From contig JAFWUX010000113.1 in assembly GCA_017523995.1 (NCBI GenBank), positions 1 to 14,635 of the forward strand: 14,635 bases of DNA, in the 5' to 3' direction. Numbering within the stretch: the stretch's first letter is position 1; each line of letters opens with the position of its first letter. Below are positions 1 through 6,248 of this stretch, piece after piece. Both the position numbers and the translations under genes were made by a program. The notes beneath the pieces are model-generated. The model was not told the DNA's origin and searched no databases. It saw nothing but the letters and a program-made list of their open reading frames with translations. The DNA comes from Oscillospiraceae bacterium (GTDB taxonomy: Bacteria > Bacillota_A > Clostridia > Oscillospirales > Ruminococcaceae).

Positions 1-1802
1 AGCACCTGCACATCATACTGCGGATTCGGTCTGCCCATGCTGCCGGGCTTCGGCTCCATGCCGACAACATTTGCAATGGAAAGCGTAGTCTCCGTCTGAC
101 CGAAGCCCTCCATGAGCTTCAGACCGGTTGCGCGCTGGAACTGATAGAACACCTCAGGATTCAGCGCCTCACCCGCGATACATGCATATTTGAGCGAGGA
201 GAGATCATATCTGCCGAGATCCTCCTTGATGAAGAAGCGGTACATGGTCGGCGGCGCGCAGAAGCTCGTAACATGATACTTCTTGAACATCGGCAGGATA
301 TCATCCGCATGGAAGCGGTCGAAGTCATAGACAAACACCGCAGATTCGCACATCCACTGACCGTAGAGCTTGCCCCAGAGCGCCTTGCCCCAGCCGGTAT
401 CGGAGATTGTGAAGTGCAGACCGTTCGGGTCAGCGTTCTGCCAGTAGCGCGCGGTGACATAGTGACCGAGCGGATACTGATAGCTGTGCAGAACAAGCTT
501 CGGGTTGCCCGATGTACCGGAGCTGAAGAAGATCAGCATCGGATCGGTGCCGCAGGGCGTCTCAGCGGTACGCTCGAAGTGTGTGCTGTAAGCCGGAAGC
601 TCTGCGTTGAAATCATGCCAGCCCTCGCGCTGTCCGTTGACAACAACTTTTGTCTTGAGCGACGGACAGTTTGCCTGTGCGAGATCGACCTCGTCTGCAA
701 CATCGCCGTCCGCGGTACATACGATTGCAGAAACCTTCGCAGAATTGAATCTGTATTCAAAGTCATGCTTTTTCAGCATGTTCGATGCAGGGATGACCAG
801 TGCGCCGATGCGGTGCAGCGCAATGATCGAGAACCAGAACTGGAAGTGCCGCTTGAGAACGAGCATGACGCGGTCTCCCTTTTTGATGCCCAGCGACTTG
901 AAATAGTTTGCAGTCTGGCAGGAATAGCGCTTGATGTCCTTGAATGTGAATCTGCGCTCATTGTGGTCTCTGTCCACATAGATCATCGCGGTTTTATCCG
1001 GACATTTCTCTGCCATTGCATCGACGATATCGAATGCAAAGTTGAATTCATCCTTGTGCTCGAAGTGCACGCCGCTGAGGATGCCTTCCTCATTTGTTTC
1101 GCAGGTGACAAACTTCTCTGCAACCGGATGCATCAGACCGGCCTTATCGACATTGGTCGAGTGATGCTCCGCGACATGCTCATGATACTCCGAAAGACCG
1201 GTTGTGCCGTGCGGCGCCATGACAAAGGCATAGATTTCGCAGTCCTCGCCGCCGAGTGCCACCTCATCATGCGGCATGGAGCTGTCATAGTAGATGCAGT
1301 CGCCCTCGTGCAGAATCTCGGTGTGCGAACCGACGATCATCCGCAGCGTGCCTTTCAGGACAATATCCATCTCCTGACCGGCATGGCTTGCAAGATGCAG
1401 CGGCTTGGAAAGCGCCTCCTCAGAATACGGCACTACCACATGGAACGGCTCCACAGTCTTGTTCTTGAACTTCGCAGCGAGACGGTTATAGACAAAGCCC
1501 TCTCTGCGGACGATCGGCACGCCCTCGCCCTTTCTGGTGACGGTATAGCCGCTCAGCTCCGGCGAGCTGCCCTCCATCAGTTCGGAAATCTCGACATGAA
1601 ACGCATTGGCACATTTATAAATAAACGTAAAGCTGAAATCCTTTTCGCCGGATTCAAACAGCTTGTAATCCTCTACGGAATAATCTGTTTTTGCAGCCAT
1701 TTCCTCAACAGAAAGACCGAGATCCTCACGCAGGCGGGAAATTCGCTCTGCAACCTCTTTGATTCTGGCTTCGGCATTCTGAAGGTTCTTCTGGTCGCTC
1801 AT
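1..1802 (-). CDS. XRE-cupin-acyl-CoA synthetase fusion (AMP-forming), partial at left edge
   Basis: 600 codons are visible from ATG at 1802; the C-terminus lies beyond the window. Residues about 12-77 read as an XRE-type helix-turn-helix, about 118-197 as a cupin fold, and from about 245 as an ANL (adenylate-forming) enzyme. The ANL phosphate-binding loop SSGTSGNPK is at 427-435 and the GFGQTE motif at 566-571. The stretch SDTGWGKALWGK and what follows resembles medium-chain acyl-CoA synthetases rather than amino-acid adenylating domains. The expected reaction is acid + ATP + CoA to acyl-CoA + AMP + PPi. An AGGAGAG ribosome site precedes the start. The gene follows a T-box leader read here as isoleucine-responsive, so a branched-chain acid such as 2-methylbutyrate is a plausible substrate; this is inference. 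Arylacetates are the main alternative. The domain assignment is much firmer than the substrate. Confidence 0.9.
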   Translation of the reverse strand, partial: MSDQKNLQNAEARIKEVAERISRLREDLGLSVEEMAAKTDYSVEDYKLFESGEKDFSFTFIYKCANAFHVEISELMEGSSPELSGYTVTRKGEGVPIVRREGFVYNRLAAKFKNKTVEPFHVVVPYSEEALSKPLHLASHAGQEMDIVLKGTLRMIVGSHTEILHEGDCIYYDSSMPHDEVALGGEDCEIYAFVMAPHGTTGLSEYHEHVAEHHSTNVDKAGLMHPVAEKFVTCETNEEGILSGVHFEHKDEFNFAFDIVDAMAEKCPDKTAMIYVDRDHNERRFTFKDIKRYSCQTANYFKSLGIKKGDRVMLVLKRHFQFWFSIIALHRIGALVIPASNMLKKHDFEYRFNSAKVSAIVCTADGDVADEVDLAQANCPSLKTKVVVNGQREGWHDFNAELPAYSTHFERTAETPCGTDPMLIFFSSGTSGNPKLVLHSYQYPLGHYVTARYWQNADPNGLHFTISDTGWGKALWGKLYGQWMCESAVFVYDFDRFHADDILPMFKKYHVTSFCAPPTMYRFFIKEDLGRYDLSSLKYACIAGEALNPEVFYQFQRATGLKLMEGFGQTETTLSIANVVGMEPKPGSMGRPNPQYDVQV

Positions 1803-2100
1803 TGAAATCTCTCCTATCATAATAAAATAAAAAAACCCGTCCCAAAGAAAAATCTTTGAGACGAGTATCAATCCATTGATTACCCGCGGTACCACTCAAA
1901 TTGTGCCGCTATTGCGTAACACCACTTTCAGGTTCCAGCAAACCCTATTCTTTCACGCAGACTCACGGGAACGCTTACTTTGACCTTTCAGCATTCCGGC
2001 TCAGAAGGGATACACAGCATTGCATGACACCGGCTCGCACCACCCGCCGGCTCTCTGAAGACATTGGCAATCCTCTGTTTGGCTTCCTCATTGCCTTTCG
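1803..2100 (-). promoter_or_regulatory. T-box riboswitch leader, probably tRNA-Ile responsive
   Basis: On the minus strand the hallmark T-box AGUGGUACCGCG lies at 1896-1885, followed by an antiterminator whose GAGU pairs with ACUC near 1866-1863, and then an intrinsic terminator. Stem I features are present: CAGAGAG, the GGUGGUGCGA apical motif flanked by CCGG arms, and UCUGAGC on the 3' side. The helix below the specifier loop can form from GGAAG and CUUCU. By position (codon, one base, CUUC, UGAG) the specifier is AUC at 2011-2009, isoleucine. The bulge UGGU predicts a tRNA ending ACCA, that is discriminator A, which fits tRNA-Ile and excludes the normal G of tRNA-Ser. Uncharged tRNA would stabilise the antiterminator and switch on the acyl-CoA synthetase-like gene. 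The T-box identity is near certain; AUC is likely but read by eye, and the base after it is C rather than the usual purine. Confidence 0.93.
1829..1865 (-). terminator. T-box intrinsic terminator
   Basis: Minus-strand CTCGTCTCAAAGA (1865-1853) pairs with TCTTTGGGACGGG (1848-1836) as a 13-bp stem with a short U loop, followed by seven U residues (1835-1829). Its 5' arm overlaps the ACUC used by the antiterminator, so the two folds exclude each other, as expected for transcription-attenuating T-boxes. The ribosome site and start codon of the regulated gene follow within about 30 bases. Confidence 0.93.
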
Positions 2101-2106
2101 ATATGC

Positions 2107-2135
2107 ATTGTATCACAAATAATTTTATTTGTCAA
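2107..2135 (-). promoter_or_regulatory. Sigma-A promoter of the T-box transcript
   Basis: TTGACA (2135-2130) and TACAAT (2112-2107) are separated by exactly 17 bases on the minus strand, a near-consensus housekeeping promoter. The -35 box lies inside the last codons of nth (Leu-Asp-Lys-stop), so the upstream gene's terminal coding sequence doubles as promoter. Transcription should start near 2100, just ahead of the T-box stem I. Confidence 0.88.
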
Positions 2136-2793
2136 GCCCTTTTTCAAATTTTTTCGGGATTTTTGTAAAATCGGGATTGACACACAGTTCTTTCAGCGGA
2201 CACGCCGCACATTTCGGATTCCGCGCCGTGCAGGTATCACGCCCGAACAGCACAATCTGATGACAGTAGCGCGAGGAGCGTTCCGGCGGCAGAATCTTCC
2301 GCAGATCCTCCTCGACATGCTCCGGCGCGTGCCGCTTTGTCAGCCCGAGCCTGCCGGAAATCCGGATGCAGTGCGTATCCGTGACAACCGAAGCCTGCCC
2401 GTAGACATCGCCGAGCAGCAGATTTGCCGTCTTGCGCCCGATGCCGGAAAGCGTCAGCAGATCATCCATATTGTCCGGCACCTTTCCGCCGTAGACATCG
2501 CGCACGCGCTGGCACATCTCCTTGATGCTCTTTGCCTTTGCGCGGTAAAAGCCGCAGGGCTTGACCGCGTTTTCGAGCGCTGTGATATCCGCATCCGCAA
2601 AGGAATCCAGCGTCGGGAAATCGCGGAACAGATCCTTCGTCACAATGTTGACGCGCGCATCGGTACACTGCGCCGAAAGCCGCGTCGCGATCATCAGCTG
2701 ATAGGGCTCGTCATATTCAAGCGAGCATTTTGCATCCGGATAGACCGTATCGAGAATATCGCAGACCTGCACTGCCTTGTCTTTCAGTTTCAT
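2125..2793 (-). CDS. nth: Endonuclease III, DNA glycosylase/AP lyase
   Basis: This 222-residue protein has the full length and layout of bacterial endonuclease III, the base-excision repair enzyme that removes oxidised pyrimidines and nicks the abasic site. The helix-hairpin-helix is LSGIGRKTANLLL with catalytic lysine at 121, and the catalytic aspartate is D139 in the DTH segment. The C-terminal iron-sulfur cluster ligands are C188, C195, C198 and C204 in the standard C-X6-C-X2-C-X5-C spacing. Two small departures from the usual consensus are Ser for Pro in LPGVG and Thr for Val just before the catalytic Asp. GAGGGA stands 6 bases before the ATG. No clear promoter is seen in the 126 bases upstream, so it may be read from the membrane-protein gene before it. 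Its last codons contain the -35 box of the T-box promoter. Confidence 0.97.
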   Translation of the reverse strand: MKLKDKAVQVCDILDTVYPDAKCSLEYDEPYQLMIATRLSAQCTDARVNIVTKDLFRDFPTLDSFADADITALENAVKPCGFYRAKAKSIKEMCQRVRDVYGGKVPDNMDDLLTLSGIGRKTANLLLGDVYGQASVVTDTHCIRISGRLGLTKRHAPEHVEEDLRKILPPERSSRYCHQIVLFGRDTCTARNPKCAACPLKELCVNPDFTKIPKKFEKGLDK

Positions 2794-2919
2794 TTTGATC
2801 CCTCATTTATGCGTCAGAGCGCGTTTTTTCCAGGAATAACCGTTTTTGATATCTGCATTCGATTTCAATAATCTTATACGCTTTCACAGCGGATTCTCCG
2901 CACTTTCCGTGTTTCAGTT

Positions 2920-3648
2920 TCAGGATTCTTCATCATCTTTCACGGTTTCGAGATTGCCGCTGAGCCTGCAGCCGGGATGATGCTTGTCAAAATCAGCGAG
3001 CACCTCCGGCGCATAAGTATATTTGTTTCCGGGATTGAACGAGAGCGCCTGCAGCGTATCCATATCATCCAGCGCAGAGAAATCATCCGGAACTGCAAAG
3101 CCATCAAGCAACAGATTCGTAAACCCGCGCGCATCCTTCAAAGTATCGAGTGATGCACCGTCCGCCCAAATCTTGCCGTACATCAACCCGCCGGACTGTA
3201 ACCCGCCGCCTTTCTGATCCTCATTGAAATTCAGGAACCGAACAAATACCGGAGACGCATCATTCTTGTCATGAAAATCCAGCTTCACGCGCAGCTCACT
3301 GTGTATCTCCTCCGGATGCTCCCGCATAAACTGCTCCGTGATCCCGCGGATTTCCAGCGTCTCACGAATCAACTGCTCGCGATCACAGAACGAGTCAAAC
3401 TCAAAATCAATTTCCAGCGCGGTATAATGCGGCTCATGCGGCACTTCGCGGATATATGCAAAATAGCAGGTTTCATATTTCTTTGCGGTCAGCAGCTCGC
3501 CGAGCGCAGGCATCGCGCGGCTGTCCGGACAGCCGTTCAGCACATAGCGCAGTCCGGTTCTTGACACGCGGTAGAGAAACAGCGCCATCATCAGCAGCGC
3601 AGCAAGCATCGCCGCAGCCGCAAGATATTTCCAAATCTTTTTGATCAT
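2920..3648 (-). CDS. Membrane-anchored protein of unknown function
   Basis: I chose ATG 3648 (242 residues) because GGGGTGAT sits just ahead of it; an upstream in-frame start at 3705 would add 19 residues with no hydrophobic or ribosome-site support. Residues 1-7 are basic, 8-26 form one hydrophobic segment, and the remaining about 215 residues are polar and predicted outside the cell (N-in anchor). The exterior part has an acidic, aromatic-rich middle (about 60-140) and a C-terminal piece near 175-210 with spaced leucines, NLLLDGF and LDDMDTLQALSF, slightly like a degenerate leucine-rich repeat. I recognise no family. It lies 126 bases upstream of nth in the same direction and 76 bases from the divergent DUF4416 gene. 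Confidence 0.75.
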   Translation of the reverse strand: MIKKIWKYLAAAAMLAALLMMALFLYRVSRTGLRYVLNGCPDSRAMPALGELLTAKKYETCYFAYIREVPHEPHYTALEIDFEFDSFCDREQLIRETLEIRGITEQFMREHPEEIHSELRVKLDFHDKNDASPVFVRFLNFNEDQKGGGLQSGGLMYGKIWADGASLDTLKDARGFTNLLLDGFAVPDDFSALDDMDTLQALSFNPGNKYTYAPEVLADFDKHHPGCRLSGNLETVKDDEES

Positions 3649-3663
3649 CCGATCACCCCGCAC

Positions 3664-3692
3664 TTGACATCTTTCCGCTTTCGTGGTATCAT
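3664..3692 (+). promoter_or_regulatory. Promoter of the DUF4416 gene
   Basis: TTGACA at 3664-3669, a 17-base spacer and TATCAT at 3687-3692 make a strong plus-strand promoter. Only about 32 bases separate the -10 box from the ATG at 3725, so the leader is very short (roughly 25 bases) and holds just the AAGGAG ribosome site at 3710-3715. I see no equally good promoter for the divergent membrane-protein gene. Confidence 0.85.
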
Positions 3693-3724
3693 TACACCAG
3701 AACATTCACAAGGAGTTGTCACAT

Positions 3725-4267
3725 ATGGGAACCGCACATCATTTTGAGCCGGAAAAGCTCATCTGTGCCGTATTGTATACCGATGAATCCGCCGCAGATG
3801 CCGCAATCGCAAAGCTGAAAGCGGCATTCGGCGAAACCGATCTCGAATCCGAAGCCTACAGCTTCTCTGCAATCTCGCCCTATTATGACGGCGAAATGGG
3901 CGGCACCGTCTACCGCAAAATGCTTTCATTTTCGGTCTGCCGCGATCCGCAGGAGCTCGCCGCAATCAAGACGCTGACGAACAGCATCGAGCAGGAAACC
4001 GCCGATGCCGGAAACCGTCACATCAACCTTGATCCGGGCTTTGTCAGCCCCGGCAGATTATCCCTTGCAACAACCAAGAACGCCGGTCACCGCATCCCGC
4101 TCTCAGAGGGCATCTATGCGGAGCTGACGCTCTTTTATGCACGGCATGCATGGCATCCGTTCCCGTGGACTTATATGGACTTCAAACTGCCGCAGGTACA
4201 CAAGTTTCTGACGCAGGTGCGCAGAATTTACATGCAGCAGCGAAAGAGCTGGCTTTCCAGCGACTGA
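3725..4267 (+). CDS. DUF4416 family protein
   Basis: 180 residues from ATG 3725, placed by AAGGAG nine bases upstream; an earlier in-frame GTG at 3683 overlaps the promoter and is unlikely. Conserved DUF4416 blocks are visible in order: YYDGEMGG (53-60), the IKTLTNSIE segment (81-89), NRHINLDPGFVSPG (97-110), TTKNAGHRIPLSEGIYAELTLFY (116-138) and WTYMDF (148-153). The family is widespread in anaerobes and has no established function that I know of; the protein is cytoplasmic, with no signal or membrane segment. Its last 40 bases overlap the 3' end of the convergent asparaginase-like gene, so the two transcripts would be antisense at their ends, and no terminator separates them. Confidence 0.92.
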   Translation: MGTAHHFEPEKLICAVLYTDESAADAAIAKLKAAFGETDLESEAYSFSAISPYYDGEMGGTVYRKMLSFSVCRDPQELAAIKTLTNSIEQETADAGNRHINLDPGFVSPGRLSLATTKNAGHRIPLSEGIYAELTLFYARHAWHPFPWTYMDFKLPQVHKFLTQVRRIYMQQRKSWLSSD

Positions 4268-5253
4268 CGCATCTGCCGGACGCGGCTCGTGAGCTGCTCA
4301 CCGGAAAGCCCGAGCAGACAGCCTGTCCAGACCGCACCGTAGGCAAAGGCAAGCGTCATGTGCCCGAGCGGGATTGCGCCCTCCTGCACCAGATCGTACC
4401 CCGAACCGTAGCTCTGGTTCTGCTCCTGACACGGCGCAAGATAACACGGAATCCCATAGCTCCGGCAGCGCTGAATCAGCGTCTGGACGGCATAGGGCGA
4501 AAACCGCACCGAATTTGCCGTCTCCGAGTGATAGGTGCCGTGCACAACCGCCGCCGCATCCTCGAGCGGCAGCTTATCATAGCGCAGCCCGTTGTAGGGA
4601 CGGATCAGCATAATCTCCGGCGCAGCCTTGGCATGTGCCGCAAGCATCTGCAAATCAAAGCAGGTGCTTTTTTTATGGATCGGCGCGGCATCCAGCACAG
4701 CGGTGATTTTCTGCATCGTAGCGCTGTAAAAGGAGCGGCTCTCATGCTGACACGGCAGCAGATCAAAGCCGCGGTGCAGATACATATAGCCGTCGCTGTT
4801 TTCATAGATCACCCAGACGCCGCCCGCAAGATGCTTACAGATCAGCTTGACCGCCGCCTCAAAATTCGCATGGCCGTTCGTCTGCGGCTCACTGAGCGGC
4901 TCAATCGCCGAAACGAGCATCACCGGCACCGGAATCCCGATGAGCGCGGCGGAAAGCATCGCGGCGGTCTGATCGAGCGTATCCGTGCCGTGCGCAATGA
5001 TAATCCCGTCATAGCGTTTGAGATCGAGCGCCGCGATTGTCCGCAGCAGCGTACACCAGTCATCCGGTGTCAGATCCTCACTCAGCGCATTGAGCGGCAT
5101 CTGCACATCAAATTCCACCGAGGAATACGGATGCGCAAGCCGGTAGTGCTGCTCGAGGACAGTTGAAGCCGTCCCGACATCGCTGCGGCGTGTCCCGTCG
5201 GAACCGGCGCGGCTGCAAATCGTGCCGCCCGTCAGAATCAAAGCAATCCGCAT
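4228..5253 (-). CDS. Asparaginase-fold protein with an incomplete catalytic set
   Basis: 341 residues from ATG 5253, six bases after a GGGGG ribosome site; a GTG directly before it is in frame. The N-terminal LTGGTI (8-13, Thr11) and AHGTDTLDQTAAML (87-100, Thr90-Asp91) are the two signature blocks of the asparaginase/glutaminase family, which hydrolyses Asn to Asp and ammonia. The length and C-terminal half fit the cytoplasmic type I group. However, no Tyr occurs between Thr11 and Tyr37, where the family's flexible-loop Tyr lies, and no Lys occurs between 140 and 182, where the catalytic Lys is expected. The usual SDG-x-x-NL block reads TNGHANF. The fold is well supported but activity is doubtful. 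It follows the phosphoesterase by 13 bases, probably as one operon. Confidence 0.85.
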   Translation of the reverse strand: MRIALILTGGTICSRAGSDGTRRSDVGTASTVLEQHYRLAHPYSSVEFDVQMPLNALSEDLTPDDWCTLLRTIAALDLKRYDGIIIAHGTDTLDQTAAMLSAALIGIPVPVMLVSAIEPLSEPQTNGHANFEAAVKLICKHLAGGVWVIYENSDGYMYLHRGFDLLPCQHESRSFYSATMQKITAVLDAAPIHKKSTCFDLQMLAAHAKAAPEIMLIRPYNGLRYDKLPLEDAAAVVHGTYHSETANSVRFSPYAVQTLIQRCRSYGIPCYLAPCQEQNQSYGSGYDLVQEGAIPLGHMTLAFAYGAVWTGCLLGLSGEQLTSRVRQMRQSLESQLFRCCM

Positions 5254-5266
5254 CACAAGCCCCCGA

Positions 5267-6160
5267 TCATGACTGCTCCGCGGGAACCGTCTGCAGCGTC
5301 ACGCAGACAATCTCCGGATGATCGAACAGGCGGAGCGGAAAGCCGCTGTTGCCGAGTCCGCGGCTCAGATACATCGTAGTACCGCCCTCCGTGAACACGC
5401 CGTCGGAATACTCCGGCAGCACGCCCTGATCCGGCGCGTAGAATCCCTGATGCGTAAACGGAATCCGCCACTGCCCGCCGTGCGTATGACCGGCGAACAC
5501 CAGATCGACGCCGGTCTCCGCGTAGTAATCGCGGAGATACTGCGGTTCATGCGCCAGCAGAACCTGAAAATCATCCGGCGCCTCATCCGCGAGCGTTTTC
5601 AGGATATTCGCCTGCAGCGACAGATCATCGAGCCCGATCAGCGAGAAAGTCTGTCCGGTCTGCGATTCAATCTGCACGGTCTCATTGTAGAGAAAATGCA
5701 CGCCGTATTCCGTGATCTTCTCCTCGAATGAGGAGAGCACATCCTTCGAGAGATAATGCTCGTGATTGCCGTAGACAAAGTAGGTCGGCGCGATCTCGGG
5801 AATCTGCTGCATGAACAGCAGCGCATCCGCCACATTCGTGTGATTGCTCGCGTCGATGAAGTCACCGGTCAGCACAATGATATCCGGCTCCAGCGCGCGC
5901 ACTTCCCGCAGCAGCACCTCATTTTTCTCGGCAAACACCTTGTTGTGCAGATCGGTGAGCTGCACGATGCGAAAGCCGTTGAACGAAACCGAAAGCGCAT
6001 CTGTTTCGTATGTATATTTTGTGACCTCGATGCGGTTGTTTGCGCCGTATGCCATTGCAGCAAAGAGCAGAATCAGCAGCATCCAGATTCCGATGCGCCG
6101 CCAGATTTTTCTGCCCTTTACACGTTTTTCGATTTGTTCAGCATTGCTTGTGTTCTGCAT
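5267..6160 (-). CDS. Membrane-anchored metallophosphoesterase (YkuE/YaeI-like)
   Basis: 297 residues from ATG 6160, chosen because AGGAGG lies nine bases upstream; an ORF extension to 6244 lacks such a site and runs into the hairpin after the cellulase gene. After a basic, polar N-terminus, residues 23-38 form one membrane anchor. The catalytic domain carries every calcineurin-like metal motif: DLH (70-72), GDFID (99-103), GNHE (131-134), AHEP (203-206) and GHTHGG (224-229). A binuclear metal site facing the outside of the membrane is expected. YkuE/YaeI relatives act on phosphoesters at the membrane, UDP-linked lipids in some cases; the substrate here is unknown. Stop and the next gene's start are 13 bases apart. 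No clear promoter precedes it, so read-through from the cellulase gene is possible. Confidence 0.93.
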   Translation of the reverse strand: MQNTSNAEQIEKRVKGRKIWRRIGIWMLLILLFAAMAYGANNRIEVTKYTYETDALSVSFNGFRIVQLTDLHNKVFAEKNEVLLREVRALEPDIIVLTGDFIDASNHTNVADALLFMQQIPEIAPTYFVYGNHEHYLSKDVLSSFEEKITEYGVHFLYNETVQIESQTGQTFSLIGLDDLSLQANILKTLADEAPDDFQVLLAHEPQYLRDYYAETGVDLVFAGHTHGGQWRIPFTHQGFYAPDQGVLPEYSDGVFTEGGTTMYLSRGLGNSGFPLRLFDHPEIVCVTLQTVPAEQS

Positions 6161-6203
6161 GCGGAAGTCCTCCTGCAATCTTTTGTTCAAAATCATGACA
6201 AAC

Positions 6204-6238
6204 CGCAATCGCGCAGGCATGCACCGTGCGCGATTGCG
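6204..6238 (-). terminator. Hairpin after the second GH9 gene, weak intrinsic terminator
   Basis: CGCAATCGCGCA at 6204-6215 and its exact complement at 6227-6238 give a perfect 12-bp stem with an 11-base loop, 10 bases past the cellulase stop codon. On the minus strand it is followed by GUUUGUCAUGAUUUU, a poor U tract, so termination may be partial and let transcription continue into the phosphoesterase gene. It may also serve as a 3' stabilising hairpin. Confidence 0.6.
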
Positions 6239-6248
6239 AAACATATCC

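Noticed and set aside
273..1805. Long plus-strand open frame of 510 codons
   Set aside because: It is fully antisense to the acyl-CoA synthetase gene, whose minus-strand frame shows clear domain motifs; the plus-strand product matches no family and is rich in Cys/Arg/His as expected of a shadow.
2007..2014. UCC (Ser), UGU (Cys) or GUA (Val) as T-box specifier
   Set aside because: UCC and UGU would need tRNAs with discriminator G and U, which the UGGU bulge does not fit. Position relative to the CUUC helix and UGAG favours AUC; GUA fits the bulge but is two bases off register.
1901..2122. Short plus-strand open frame of 73 codons
   Set aside because: It lies wholly inside the T-box leader on the other strand and has no ribosome site.
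4150..5166. Plus-strand open frame of 338 codons
   Set aside because: It is antisense to the asparaginase-like gene and shows no recognisable domains.
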